This document shows, in pieces, positions 1-11,519 of a stretch of DNA of 27,290 bases. Position 1 is the first letter of the stretch, and every line of letters starts with the position of its first letter. The notes beneath the pieces were generated by a model. That model worked only from the letters and a program-made list of their open reading frames with translations. It had not been told where the DNA came from and ran no database searches. Source of the stretch: Conidiobolus incongruus B7586 (taxonomy: Eukaryota; Entomophthoromycota; Entomophthoromycetes; Entomophthorales; Conidiobolaceae); contig JNEM01008722.1 in assembly GCA_000697335.1 (NCBI GenBank), positions 1 through 27,290 on the forward strand, in the 5' to 3' direction. Both the position numbers and the translations under genes were made by a program.

Positions 1-926
1 AAAATTTGAATAATATCTTTATTGGTTTTAAAATGGCAAATTTAATAATAAATAGTAATTTTAGATAAAATATAATTTTATAAATTTTTTATAAATTTTC
101 AATCATTTTAAAAGGTTGTTACTAAGATTTAATAATATTAAAATAACTAACTTTTGATGATTATTATGAAATCTGAAAAAATAAATTCAATAATAAATTT
201 TTTAATAAAAAAAATTATTTATATAAATAGATATATATAAAGCTTGAAATTATAAATTCTTTTATTAATTTTGTATATAATTTATAATTTAAATTTAACA
301 AAAAGTTTGAAAAATGAGAAATTCAAAAATTTTCTATTTCTTTGTTTTTTAACTAATATATACTTATTTTATACATATTATAAACTAAATAATTATTTAT
401 ATAAAAAATTTAATATTGTAAATTTTTAAAGTTTAAGAAATTTAAATTAGTATCATATTAATATATATTATTATATTAACTAAAATAAATTACTTATCAT
501 AATATATTTGATATTATAAAATAAATATTTACAATAAATTGGTAATATAGTTAAAAATTTCATAATACTTTATGACTAATTTAAAATTTTTCATTGGCTA
601 TTTGGTAAATAAGTAATTTGTCTATATAACTTAAAATTGTTTTCAATGAATATTAAATATATAATATATAGTCATACATTATATATATTAATGCAACTTA
701 TTTTAAATAATAAATATTTGATTTAATCTCAAATTCAAAATATATTAAAAATAAAGTTAGCTTGAATTTTGCTGGAATATAGATACAAAAAATTTAATTT
801 TTATATACCAATTTAATGTAATGATCATCTGATATATTTAAACAGCAATTTTAAATATTTACAATTGATAAAATGATGAAATTTAAATAAACTTGATATA
901 GAAATAATTGAAAATAAAAGAAAAAT
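1..926. other. AT-rich spacer downstream of the Asn-tRNA synthetase gene
   Basis: Almost entirely A and T with many short homopolymers. No open frame, tRNA-like fold or recognisable element could be seen. It lies beyond the 3' end of the first minus-strand gene and runs off the window. Confidence 0.6.
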
Positions 927-976
927 ACTGTTAACTATGAAATGATTAATATTGGATAATTAGTTAACAGTTTATT
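927..976 (-). terminator. Probable 3'-end signal of the Asn-tRNA synthetase gene
   Basis: A perfect 11-bp inverted repeat (927-937 with 961-971, 23-nt loop) begins 12 nt past the stop codon. On the minus strand a canonical AATAAA polyadenylation signal occupies 976-971, overlapping the proximal arm. The AATAAA is standard eukaryotic 3'-end biology. That the hairpin contributes to processing or mRNA stability is inference. Confidence 0.4.
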
Positions 977-982
977 TAGAAA

Positions 983-3055
983 TTAAGGAGCACAACGGCC
1001 AGTGAAACGAGGATATAGGCAAGTTTCACGGACAGAGTAACGGTTACATAACCAGGCCAAAATACGTTCAATACCAAGGCCGTAACCACCGTGGGGAGAA
1101 GAGCCGTATTTGCGTTGATCAATGTACCTAAAATAACAATCAGTATATGCATGAATAGGAATATATAAGACAGCTTACCAATAGTAAGGCTTAGGATCAA
1201 TTCCTTCTCTTTCGAAGCCCTTCATCAATTCATCAACAGTGTCAATTCTCATACTACCACCAACGATTTCACCAACACCGGGCATGAGGACATCGACGGA
1301 TTCGGTAACACGGTTGTCATGAGGAGCACGACGCATATAGAAGGACTTGATTTCAGCAGGGAAGTGAATCAACATAATAGGACGGTTGATCTTGTCAGTC
1401 ATAGCACGTTCAGGAGCTTCGGGAATATCTTCACCCCATTGGTATTCGCTGCCATCTTCCTTTCTGATACCGTTGTCTTTGAGGTATTTAATGGCATCGC
1501 CGTAGTCCATACGCATGAAAGGACGAGAGGGAGGTTGGAAGCCGGGGTTCAATTGTTCAACCAAAGCCTTGATTTCAGGGTTCTTGAGGAGATCTTCAAT
1601 GGTCTCGCAAATGAGATCTTCAATGTGGTTCAAGAATTCTTCGAAACTAATGAAAGGCAGTTCACCTTCTAAGTGAGAGAATCTAGAAATGGCCATATTA
1701 GTAATGCGTATATTAAATGCAAAAAGGATAACTTACTGAGATAAATGACGACGAGTTCTAGACTTTTCGGCACGATAAGATTCAGCAATACAGTAAACTT
1801 TACCAAGAGCAGGGAGACAAGTTTCAAGGTAAAGTTGGGATGATTGGGTAAGGTAGGCCATTTCACCATAGTAGTCCAAGCCGAATAAAGTGGAACCACC
1901 TTCGACTTGAGTTTGGACGAGACAAGGAGGGTTGACTTCAATGAAACCGTGGTTATCAAAGTAGTTGCGGAAAGATCTCAATAACTTAGAGCGGACCTTG
2001 AGGACGGCGGAAGCAGTTTCACCACGGATGACTAAGTGACGTTGGTTCAATAAGACGTCCTTATCAGATTCCTATAGAATATGTGTTAATTTTGGCCATT
2101 GTTGTATAATCGTAATAGTGTAATTACTTCATTCAATTTGTTGCTGAAAGCTTCATCACCACCAGGAGCCTTGGAGATGACTTCCCAGTAGTCGGCAACT
2201 AATTCGTGGTTGCCAGGAGCCTAAAGTCAAATTAGAAAAATTACATAAATGGCAAAATTAATACTGCTTACAGTCTTTCCTTCGGGGAGTTCAGTAATAA
2301 CACCATAGACAGTGATGGTGGATTCTAAAGTCAAAGTCAAGGCATCATAGGTGTGACACTAGATATATTGATCAGATAGTGAATAAAAAGATTTTGGAAA
2401 TTGGCTTACCAAGCGGTTGTTCAAGACACATTGGAGGTAACCAGTACCATCTCTTAACACGATGAACATCATGTCTTTACCCTGAACTCTTAAACGGTGA
2501 ACCCAACCGGAGATAGCGACACGTTGACCACGGCTAGCAGTGCTTTGAACGATTTCAATCTAGAAAAATGGAATCAGAGCGGTCCAAATAAAAATAATAA
2601 AATAGTTACCTTCTTAGCTTGAGGTAAAGAAGGATCTTGTTCAAGAACAATGCTCTTGGATTCTTCGAGCTTTTGTTCTTCTTCTTTAGCCTTAGCAGCA
2701 GCGGCTTCAGCGTTCAATTTAGCTTGTTCTTGTTGTTTCTTTTCCTTCTTTAACAAGATATCAAGGTTCTTCTTAGCCTTCTTTAAGGCGGCACCGGAAA
2801 TGGGTTGGTAGCCTTCTTCAGTACCCTTATGGACGGAAATTTTAATGTTTTCACCATGGGCTTGGAGAGCCTTGAGGGGAGTTTGATAAGGGGCGTCAAC
2901 AGTTCCGTTTCCGGTTTCGTCAGAACCGGAGACTTCGTGGACAAAGACTATATAATATGATCAATATATCTGAATATATTTAGGTTTGATTTTTATTTAC
3001 TTTCAGTTAATTGAATATCACTGATTTCCTTGGCAATTTGATCAGGAGTGGCCAT
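983..3055 (-). CDS. DED81: Cytosolic asparaginyl-tRNA synthetase (class II), 8 exons, 568 aa
   Basis: Charges tRNA-Asn with asparagine in the cytosol. Exons (minus strand): 3055-3001, 2947-2610, 2559-2410, 2358-2272, 2220-2128, 2071-1737, 1682-1179, 1127-983; introns are 50-56 nt, and the joined frame is 569 codons including TAA. Domains in order: an N-terminal extension typical of eukaryotic AsnRS (about 18-77), a Lys/Glu/Ala-rich helical linker (about 78-125), an OB-fold anticodon-binding domain (about 130-235) and the class II catalytic core (250-568). Motif 2 is visible as [11 protein letters not shown] (340-350) and motif 3 as GLGIER (537-542). The protein ends [11 protein letters not shown], the usual family ending. 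Length is close to the roughly 550 aa of animal and yeast enzymes. There is no mitochondrial targeting sequence, so a separate mitochondrial enzyme is expected elsewhere. The start is the first ATG, in good context (AAAATGG). DED81 is the yeast name; NARS1 is the human one. Confidence 0.96.
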
Positions 3056-4396
3056 TTTACTAAATTCAGTGTAAATGATTAATTTATTTGCTATATTTCA
3101 CTTTATGTTGATGTATGTTATATTATAATTAAATATAATATATTATTTAATGAATAAATAAACTTACTTTATAATTGATATAAAATTGATACTATCACCA
3201 CTGTTAAATTTTTTAATAAACTTTCAAGTCATTTGGCGTACTTATAATTATGGGATATGGACTAAATAAAGTAAATTTGCTCCACTTTTCCTTTTATATA
3301 TATCATATATCTTCTTTATATAGTAATATTGATAACATTTTCAAAATATATATATTCAAAAATTGATTGCAAATCTAAAACAATTATTATATATTTAGTT
3401 TAGAAATTTACATATATATCTTTAAATTCCATTTTTTCAAATGTAAATATATTTTTGATATTTAAAATAATGTGAAAATATACAATTTTGTATAATTTAT
3501 GATTAATACCAAATATTCTATGGAACTTGATGATTTAAGTGTAGTCATATGAAATATGTCAGCTTATTAACCCACTACTATGACATGTTGATCCAAGGAT
3601 CCAGTATTAATAATGATGATATTGATTATTACGAGAGGACTAAATATAGAATCTGGTGACCAATTCACGAATATATATTATTGACCTTAAAATTTAAGTA
3701 AACTATATATACATCAAACTATTAATTATGCATATTATGTTTTTATAACATAATTTAAAATAACAACAAATACAATAAACCGAGCATACATGAATGATTT
3801 AATGAATTTGAAAAACATTCGTATATTCTACGATTCAATCTTTTATAACTTAAAGTAAATTTACTTTGAATTAAACTATTAAATCAAAATACTGCTTAAT
3901 AGAGATATTATATATCTCAACATAAATTGGGATAAATAGTTTTTTTGATATACTTTAACCGTGAAACTTCAATAAATGGATAATCCTTACTTGCCTTATT
4001 AAAATTAACATTAACAGTTAAGTAATTCATAAATTCTATTTCATTAAAAAATGTTCTATCTACAAAATTGCATAAATGAATAAACTCAGATATAATTATC
4101 AATTAAATTGGAGAGCTAAGTAATTGAGAATCAATTTCGATTTTAATCTTATATTGTAGAAATCATTAAATTAATGTTCTATACTATCACAATATATCTA
4201 CATATTTTAATTATTTTGTAATGTGATTTATACATTTAAATAAATTAATTGTAATAGTCACAAATTTATAAAAATAAAAATTTTAATTAGATGCAGTATT
4301 TTCTAATATAATAAATAATACTAAAATGTATTTATATTTAAATAGACATATCATAATCAAAAATAAATCTGAGTGTCTACAATGATACTCAAGAAA
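3056..4396. other. Spacer: Asn-tRNA synthetase promoter side and TFG-like gene 3' side
   Basis: AT-rich. It holds a more complex island at 3522-3660 (listed separately as a possible rRNA fossil), a 16-bp perfect palindrome at 3852-3867, and a 61-codon minus-strand open stretch (4102-3917) with no ATG at its head and no family I recognise. The synthetase promoter should lie just above 3055, but I see no clear TATA box there. Confidence 0.5.
3522..3660 (+). pseudogene. Possible decayed large-subunit rRNA 3'-region fragment
   Basis: The 11-mer TACGAGAGGAC (3630-3640) is the core of the universally conserved sarcin-ricin loop of large-subunit rRNA. Upstream, in the expected order, are GAACTTGA (3523-3530; eukaryotic 25S/28S has GAACGTGA) and AACCCACTACTATGA (3569-3583; 25S has ACCCTACTGATGA). 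The first two blocks are 47 nt apart here against about 43 in yeast. The last gap is about 20 nt longer than in yeast. The comparison is from memory of the yeast sequence, and much of the intervening sequence does not match. If real, this is a mutated, non-functional nuclear fragment. Chance similarity cannot be excluded. Confidence 0.22.
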
Positions 4397-5578
4397 TTAA
4401 TGGTGATAGTTTGAAGGAGGAGGGGGAGGATTGCTAGATGGAGGATAAAATCCAGGGCGAGCTGGAGGATAAGAAGGAGATGGGTAGAATGAACCGCTAG
4501 TTGGAGGGGGAGGCTGGTAGTAGGTGGACTGAGCAGATGAATTAGGGGCTGGATATGGGGATTGAGGATAGCTTTGAGAAGATGATGGAGGATACTGGGG
4601 TTGGGATTGAGTATTGCTAGGTGGGTATTGAGAAGGAGGTTGTGATGGCGCAGAAGGGGTATGGGTATTAGCTGGAGAGTATTGAGGTTGATTTGGCGCT
4701 TGAGTAGGCTGCACGGGATTAGAAGAGTGATTGGAAGCAATAGGAGCTGATGGGGCTGAGGGAGCAGCCGATGAAGGAGGAGGCTGAGTCTTGGCTTCAC
4801 TTAATGGGTCAAACAGTTTGGCTAAAGTAAAAGTTAAAAAATGTGAAATGAATTAATATCAAAATTATATTTACTTGATTCTGAAGCATTATCTTGCTTG
4901 GAATTAATACTTAAATTATTCAATTGATTAGCCAAAGAAGGATCTTTTTTAATTAATAAATTAAGTTTGTTATCCAAATCAAGTAACATCTGTTTAAGCT
5001 CAAGCACTTGTAAACCAGAGAAATTGAAAGGAGATTTAAGTGAAAAGGCGTCATCAGGATAAGGTGCAGTTTGAGAATCTTTACAATAAATGTTAGTAAT
5101 AAGAAAGATAACTGAATAATTTTAAAATTACCAAATACATGAACCTTCAAAGTAGAACCAAAGCTTAAAGCAATAGAAAGGTCATTATCATCATTTAAAT
5201 TAACTAAATCTTGGTCTGAAAATATGTTGATAAGTGGTGTAAAATTTAAAAAAATAGTATGAATAGTGTGATATTACCTTCATCCAAGTAAAATAACTTC
5301 AAGTTATTCACATTGTTTGATAATGAGTTTTTGAGATGACGCTGAATTAAGAAGCATAATCTAAAGAAATTCTTAAATATATTTAATAATAATAATAATA
5401 ATAATAATGCTTACTCATCATAAGTGGGCTGATTTGGAACTATGATTCTTTTAACTTGGTTTTTGAGTTTAAGTTTGATGTGTAAACCATTTAAACCTTG
5501 GTTGGGTAACATTTGTCTTAAATTTTGATATTTGGAATCGTTTAAATTACTGTGTTGATTTTGAAATTGATCTGACAT
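4397..5578 (-). CDS. TFG: TFG-like PB1/coiled-coil/Pro-Gln-rich protein, 5 exons, 319 aa
   Basis: Exons (minus strand): 5578-5415, 5360-5278, 5215-5132, 5078-4875, 4821-4397; introns are 53-62 nt and the joined frame is 320 codons including TAA. A PB1 domain spans about 31-113. It has a basic first strand (KLKLKNQVKRIIV) and an acidic OPCA segment, YLDEDQDLVNLNDDNDLSIA (79-98), so it carries both interaction faces and could self-assemble. TYDELCFLIQR aligns well with the same place in animal TFG. A short leucine-rich coiled coil follows (about 133-154), then a Ser/Thr linker and a Pro/Gln/Tyr-rich low-complexity tail (about 189-319). This order is that of TFG, which in animals assembles at ER exit sites with Sec16 and promotes COPII transport. 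At 319 aa it is shorter than human TFG (about 400). Function is inferred from architecture. Another PB1 scaffold is possible, but the match of the whole layout makes TFG the best call. Confidence 0.82.
5384..5407. repeat. (TAA)8 microsatellite in intron 1 of the TFG-like gene
   Basis: Eight perfect TAA copies on the plus strand (TTA on the transcript) inside the 54-nt first intron, so nearly half of the intron is simple repeat. Length variation here would directly change intron length. Confidence 0.9.
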
Positions 5579-7492
5579 TAAAATAATTAATCCTTAAATA
5601 GAATGAAGAAATATGACTCAATTACATTAATAAATTAATAACGAAATATACTTTTATATTCATAATTATTTATGGGACGGTTTTTTGTAATTACAGAAAT
5701 TCTGATGACAAGTTCAATTAAAATTGGTGAGATATCAAGTTTAACTGCGAAATATTACAAAAATAAAACTAAATTAAATAATTCCTTCTAATTAGAACCA
5801 ATTTTTTATTCTAAATACAAAATTAATATAAGATTTTTCAAAATAAATATATTATATATTGGGTTCAATTCTATATATTCTATAATAATAAACAATAAGC
5901 CATAATTATTAAACCAATTAAAATTACAAATTATCTATGTTGAAATAAAAATGACACTCTTGAAAAGCTGAATCGAAATTAGTCAAAAGCTATTTTGTAG
6001 CAATCAATTTTTGAAATTATTATAGGTATATTTTATTGAGAATAATTATTAAATATCAACTAATGCTATTATTCTGATGAAAATAATTAATAATTAACTT
6101 TTCAGATTATATTTTAAGTAGTAAATATTATTTGGGATCTTGATATGATTTCTCATTGATTTTTATATTAAATTGATTGGTTAAATATCAGTGAATTTCA
6201 ACAGGTACATCTTTAATTAAATTAATATATGGTTAAGGAACTTAGTATATCAAAAATAATTGTCATTCCCATGCATGAACCAAAAATTCTATAATATCAC
6301 CGTTTTTAATTTATGTTAAAATATCAAATTCGGTTGTTGAAATACACTTGTGGAAATGATGGCAATTGTTGATGAATTAAATTTTATCCTATGATAATTT
6401 GTACAATTAAAATGTTATTTTGATGAAATTAGTTAAAGTTAAATATTAATTCAGAATAAAAACCTGGATTAATAAATTATGGGCAATATGTGTTAATTTA
6501 ATTGAGTCAAACAGCATTTTGTTAATATATAAATTTGCTTGGAAATAATTTAATAATTTCATCCTTTTAAAGGTAAAAAATATTAATAAAGGAGTACGAG
6601 AATTTTGAATCATGTTTCAAACGACATTTAATTTGCAAAAGTAAATTAATGTATCAACAACTATCATATTAATTTATAAAATAGTTAACTTTAATATATA
6701 GATATGATTAAAAATGATGATAATGATGTATATCAAAGAATAAATAGTAATGATATAACTAAATAAAAAACCATTTTTTCATTAATTTTAATATGAATAA
6801 CTTCAAGTAAAATTAACATATAATATAAGATATGTATATTATCCAGATTATTTAGGTATATTAAATAAAACGCAAGAACAATATCATTTCATAAAGTGTG
6901 TATGCAATCCGAATCTAGTCAAATTGATGCATATGGATTAATGTAAAAAATAATAGAACAATTTTAATAAATTCTAAAGTGAAAAATTTTAGAATAGCAT
7001 CTAAGAAAGAGAAATATTATGATGTTTTTAATATATTTCATAAATTGATTTATATAATATATTAAATGAACTAATTTGTCAAATTTGTTAATAATTAAAT
7101 ATAAAATGATAATCAAAATTATATAAACTTAAAAATATCCCTTATAAAGGTATACAGGTATTAAAATCATAATACCTTAATTGAAAAATTAATTATTAAC
7201 CAATGAATATCCGTGGTATAAAATAAAATAATATTGATAAAATATTGTATACATTTTAAATATAGGAACCGTTAAATGTATTGAAATAATAATATGATTT
7301 AAAAAATAATACAAATATATATAGATTTTTAAAAATTATTAAAACAAAATAAAGAGAATATAGCAAGTAGAAATGTATCTATTGTTATATATATGAATCC
7401 GAAAAGTCCCCAAATTTCTGTTAGTATGAAAATATATATTGAGATGATTAGAATAATAAAATGAAAAATTTGAAAACTTATTAATGTATGAT
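5579..7492. other. AT-rich spacer between the TFG-like gene and the WD40 gene
   Basis: No open frame, RNA gene or repeat family recognised. It should contain the TFG-gene promoter (just above 5578) and the 3' end of the WD40 gene (just below 7493). I see no canonical AATAAA close to the WD40 stop codon. Confidence 0.5.
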
Positions 7493-9662
7493 CTACATTT
7501 TTAAGTCCAGTATCACCACCTAAAAAAATATTGAATTATTATTTTGTTAAAACAAAAATTATGAAAAAACAAACCGTATAATCAGATAGACAAGCAGCGA
7601 TCAGATCTCCTGTAGGACTCCAGTCTACTTCAAATATCCCGCTATTTCCTTTGTAAGATTTTACAATGGATCCATCCTATTATCAAAATATATTAATAAA
7701 TATTTGATTGAAAAAAAGTATCTTAGCTATTACCTCAACTGACCAGATATGAAGAGTATGATCCCATGAAGCGCTTGCAATATACTTGGCATCTGGGCTG
7801 AATGCAATCGAGTATACAGGCTCAGTGTGGCCCTGCAATTTATGAAGACATTCACCTGTAGTCGAATCCCATAATCGTGAAGTACAGTCAAAGGATGCTC
7901 TAATCATAAATTGGTATAAATTCAAAAAAACATTAACAAAGAAAATTTACGTTGCTAAAATGGATCTTGAATTGGGATTATCGTGATTAATTGGACTCCA
8001 TGCAATAGTGTAGATTTCTTTTTCATGGCCCACTAAGTTAAGTATAGGTGTATCAGATTCTAAATCCCAAATCTAAATTAAAGATTAGAGACTTAATATA
8101 TAATGAAATAGAAAAATAATACTTTTGCAGTAAAATCATCAGAGCATGACGCTAAATATTTTTTTGTTGGGTCCCATTTAATCGTGTTAACTTCACTCTA
8201 TATTATATCTATTGTTAGATGGTATTATATTCATATATATTTTAAACATTACTTTATGACCTAAGAAAGTTTTGATTGGTTTGGAAGATCCCACTTTATA
8301 TACATATATGGATTTATCTGATGAACAGGAGGCAAATGTAGAATTATCAAGCCAATCAAGGTCCATAGCAGCAGCTAATTAAAACATATTAATTGAATGA
8401 ATAAAAATAGCATTTTTCACATACCAGTGTGATTTTTAAGTTGTTGTTTCATCTCTCCATTGGTAGTATCCCAAACTATAATTGTATTATCAGCACTTGC
8501 CGTTATTAGAAGGGATTCCTTCTTATTCCATTTTAATGAGAAAATAGGGCCAGTATGCTTATCTAACACAAATTTTAAATCACCTGAAGATGTCCAAATA
8601 CGCGCTTGTCCGTCATAAGATCCAGTAGCTAAGCAAGTGCCGCTAGACTAATAAAATGATTTAGTGAATAAAAGGAAATAATAATTTTTAGTATAACTAC
8701 ATTCCAATCAAGTGTAGTAACATCCTTGTTTTCATTAGATGTTGGTTGATGATTAAGGATAATATAATTTTCTGATTGAAGAGATGAAGAAGACAAATTC
8801 CATATGCGTACTGTGGAATCACCAGATCTAAATTAAAATATAAGATTAAGATTAATAAAATTAAAAGTGTTAAAAAGTACCCAGAGGCGACACAGTAAGG
8901 GTTAGAAGGGTTCCAAGCACAAACAAACACCTATAATTACATTAATTTTGAAGCAAACCAGATCTATATGCTAGATTACCTCAGCTTGGTGACCTGTAAG
9001 TATAAGTGAATTAAGAGATGTACTTGAAGAATTTTGTTTCGATTTTTTAGGCTCTAAATCTATAATATTTAATAACAAAAATTATAATCAATCTCAAATA
9101 GCTACCTTGGTTATTATTTTCAGATTTACTACTTTTAATATTGAAATCGCTATTCTCTTTACGAATTTTTTTCTCTTTCATTTCAGAGTTTAATTTCTTT
9201 TCTTTTTTACTCATATTTGTGAGTAAGTTAGACTGAGGCGACTTGGGAATGGATTTTAATTTGGGCTTTTTGTTAGCTGGTCCTTTATCGAATTTCTCTT
9301 CATAGGTACTGTCATTATTTGCACTAATGCTGATTTCAGGTAAATCATCCTAAATTCAATTTAATTATTAATCAATCGAAAATTGAATGAATTGAATTTT
9401 TTTTACTTTTTCTATCTGCTCCTGTAATTTTTGATATAACAGCCCTTGTTGAATCAAGGACACTAAAGCTCCAGGGGGTACAGCTTGTTTCTTTTCTTCA
9501 AAATCATTTAATCTGCATTCATGATGAAAAGCAAAAGCACTATGTTGAAATCCTGAATTGAAAATTATTTAGATCGAGTACAGATTTAGAACGATGGAGT
9601 ATACCTGATTCTAATAAATATCGGTATAGGTAACAATTAAGGTCATTACTATCAAACTTCAT
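7493..9662 (-). CDS. TBL1: TBL1/TBL1XR1/Sif2-type LisH-WD40 corepressor subunit, 13 exons, 513 aa
   Basis: Exons (minus strand): 9662-9605, 9552-9407, 9349-9106, 9059-8980, 8930-8881, 8827-8701, 8647-8425, 8374-8253, 8197-8123, 8072-7951, 7899-7734, 7676-7575, 7519-7493; the joined frame is 514 codons including TAG. Human TBL1XR1 is 514 aa. The N-terminus ([19 protein letters not shown]) is a LisH motif aligning residue for residue with TBL1 from its start. The F-box-like segment with [16 protein letters not shown] follows. Next come a Lys/Ser-rich, probably nuclear-targeting linker (about 75-165) and a WD40 propeller (about 168-510), with repeats ending in RIWN, RIWT, IVWD, KIWD, RLWD and HIWS. 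The family tetramerises through LisH and anchors histone deacetylase complexes (SMRT/N-CoR in animals, Set3C via Sif2 in yeast). The last exon has only nine codons and its intron starts GTTTGT. An in-frame ATG 15 nt upstream (9677) is possible, but the family alignment favours 9662. Confidence 0.95.
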
Positions 9663-11274
9663 ATTTGATATTTTCATTAAAAAATAATTAAAAAAGAAAC
9701 CCAGTTTGGGCGATAGTGCTAACTTTAGGAAAGATGTTGAGTCAATATGAATGTAAATAAAATTATATTAATCGGTAAGTTTAATTGGATGAGTACAAAA
9801 TCAATAGTATTTGTACTTGAATTAATGGGAATTTTTCAAAGGTAAAAAATATACAATAATGAATAATTATAATTTACTAAATTCAATCAGATCGAATTTC
9901 TAGATTTAGTAATATTATCAAACAGTACTAATAGTAGTTACTGATATATATATCCAAGAAAGTATAAGAAATTCAATGTAATCATGATATTGTATCTTGA
10001 AAATATAGATAATTGTTTAAACTAATATAACGATTCATCCTCTTGTGAAATGCCAAGCTATAAATAATTCTATCAATTGGTGGAACTTTTTTCTTATTAT
10101 AATCACTTTCAATTAATTCCAACAGATTGATTAAAAATTTTTAATTGATATACTCTCATTGAAAATTCATATGAATATTTATAATATTTTTAAAGTTAAC
10201 AGTAAACAGTATTGATTTAAATCATCAAATAAATATCTTCAATAGATTGATCGATTGAATAGAATAAATATTTTCAATTTTCTTTATTCCAAGATTGTTT
10301 TAAGACAATTATATTAACTAGTTTTTCAACTTAAAGAATTTTCCTTATAAATAATATTATGCATTTCATATGTAATTTAAACATGTTATTATTAGTAAAG
10401 TTGAAATAGATCATTATATTAAATTGTTAAAAATAGTACTAAACGAAAGAAGTATAGAATATGAATATCCGATTCTTGATTCATCAGTAAATATATTTCA
10501 CATATAATAATTAGTAGGATAAATTATAAATATATATTATGTATTTCTATTTAATAGTTGGTATGATGTAATATATCAATATTTAATAGAATAGATTATA
10601 AATCTATATTTTTAATATTGTTAACTGAGTATAATATTTCCAACAACTATAATTATTTTAATATTTTTTGATATCAACTTAAATAGAGTAGATGGCCTTA
10701 AAAAATTTATAGTCAGAAGTTTCAAAATAAATATAAGCATTATGGACTTAAATATTAATCTATCATATCGCTAATATTAAAAACTTAAATATATTCAATA
10801 TATCGTTTTTAGTTATTCAAAGTTTTAGTACATGCCAAATTTGGTAATAAATAGCTATTTTTCAAATTGAAAAAATAATGAGAAACACGATTTTTACAAG
10901 ATAAAAATTCAAAGATTACTTCATTTTTACTAATATATAAATATCTCCTTTTACTAAAAATATCTGAAGTGTTTTTTGAACAATCCATTTTTTACTATGT
11001 ATAGTTGCAAGATATTTACTAATAATTCTTCATTTTAAAGGTCCGAATCACAAAAAAGGAAAATTTAATGCAATCTTTATCCACAATTCAATTGAAAAAT
11101 CCAAATCTTTAAATATCTTGTTCGTCAGTGTTTAATCTAAAAATTATTTTTGAAGGAATGGATTTATTGCAAAAACTGGAAGTATTAAGTCAATTGGAAT
11201 CAACAGCCGAGCATTTGAGTTAATTTTATAGGGCCTTGCATTATGAAGAAATAATCGCCCAGGTAGTTTCGCTA

Positions 11275-11302
11275 ACACACACACACATATATATATATAT
11301 AT
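11275..11302. repeat. Compound microsatellite (AC)6(AT)8
   Basis: Six AC units followed without interruption by eight AT units on the plus strand, in the intergenic island between the WD40 gene and CHO2. Confidence 0.92.
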
Positions 11303-11434
11303 TAAGACCACGAATACAGATTTAATAGCAGAGATTAACCTGTATGAGCCTTACATCCATTCTAAAAGCCATCCAAAGATTATAAATCAAATTGTAAAAT
11401 TCAGAAAAATATAGACTTATATATTAGGTACATT

Positions 11435-11519
11435 ACTTAACTCATTAAAATTAATAACAATTTGCTCTTGAACCTCAAATTTCAATAATGTTCAAGTCGA
11501 TTTCAGTAATGAGTTAAGT
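11435..11519. repeat. Inverted repeat, 13-bp arms with a second nested 7-bp pair
   Basis: ACTTAACTCATTA (11435-11447) is the exact reverse complement of 11507-11519. Inside it, CTTGAAC (11467-11473) pairs with GTTCAAG (11490-11496). This could form a two-step hairpin. At this AT content about one 13-bp pair with a loop of this size is expected by chance in a window this long, so function is not implied. Confidence 0.5.

Noticed and set aside
1319-1672. 117-codon plus-strand open frame
   Set aside because: It lies entirely antisense to exon 7 of the Asn-tRNA synthetase gene, whose protein matches its family; the antisense frame resembles nothing.
3852-3867. Perfect 16-bp palindrome AAAGTAAATTTACTTT
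   Set aside because: Such AT palindromes are expected at this base composition, and it sits near no gene start.
3917-4102. 61-codon minus-strand open stretch (FIHLCNFVDRTFF, NYLTVNVNFNKASKDYPF)
   Set aside because: Composition is somewhat protein-like and a fragment of a decayed F-box or leucine-rich-repeat gene is conceivable, but there is no ATG at its head, no recognisable motif and no flanking coding sequence to extend it.
4110-4150. tRNA-like stretch (GAGAGCTAAGTAATTGAGAATC)
   Set aside because: The stem AATTG/CAATT has only a 5-nt loop, and there is no acceptor stem or T-arm consensus at the required distance.
4357-4800. 147-codon Leu/His/Pro-rich minus-strand frame over the TFG-like tail
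   Set aside because: Frameshifted reading of the Pro/Gln-rich last exon of the TFG-like gene.
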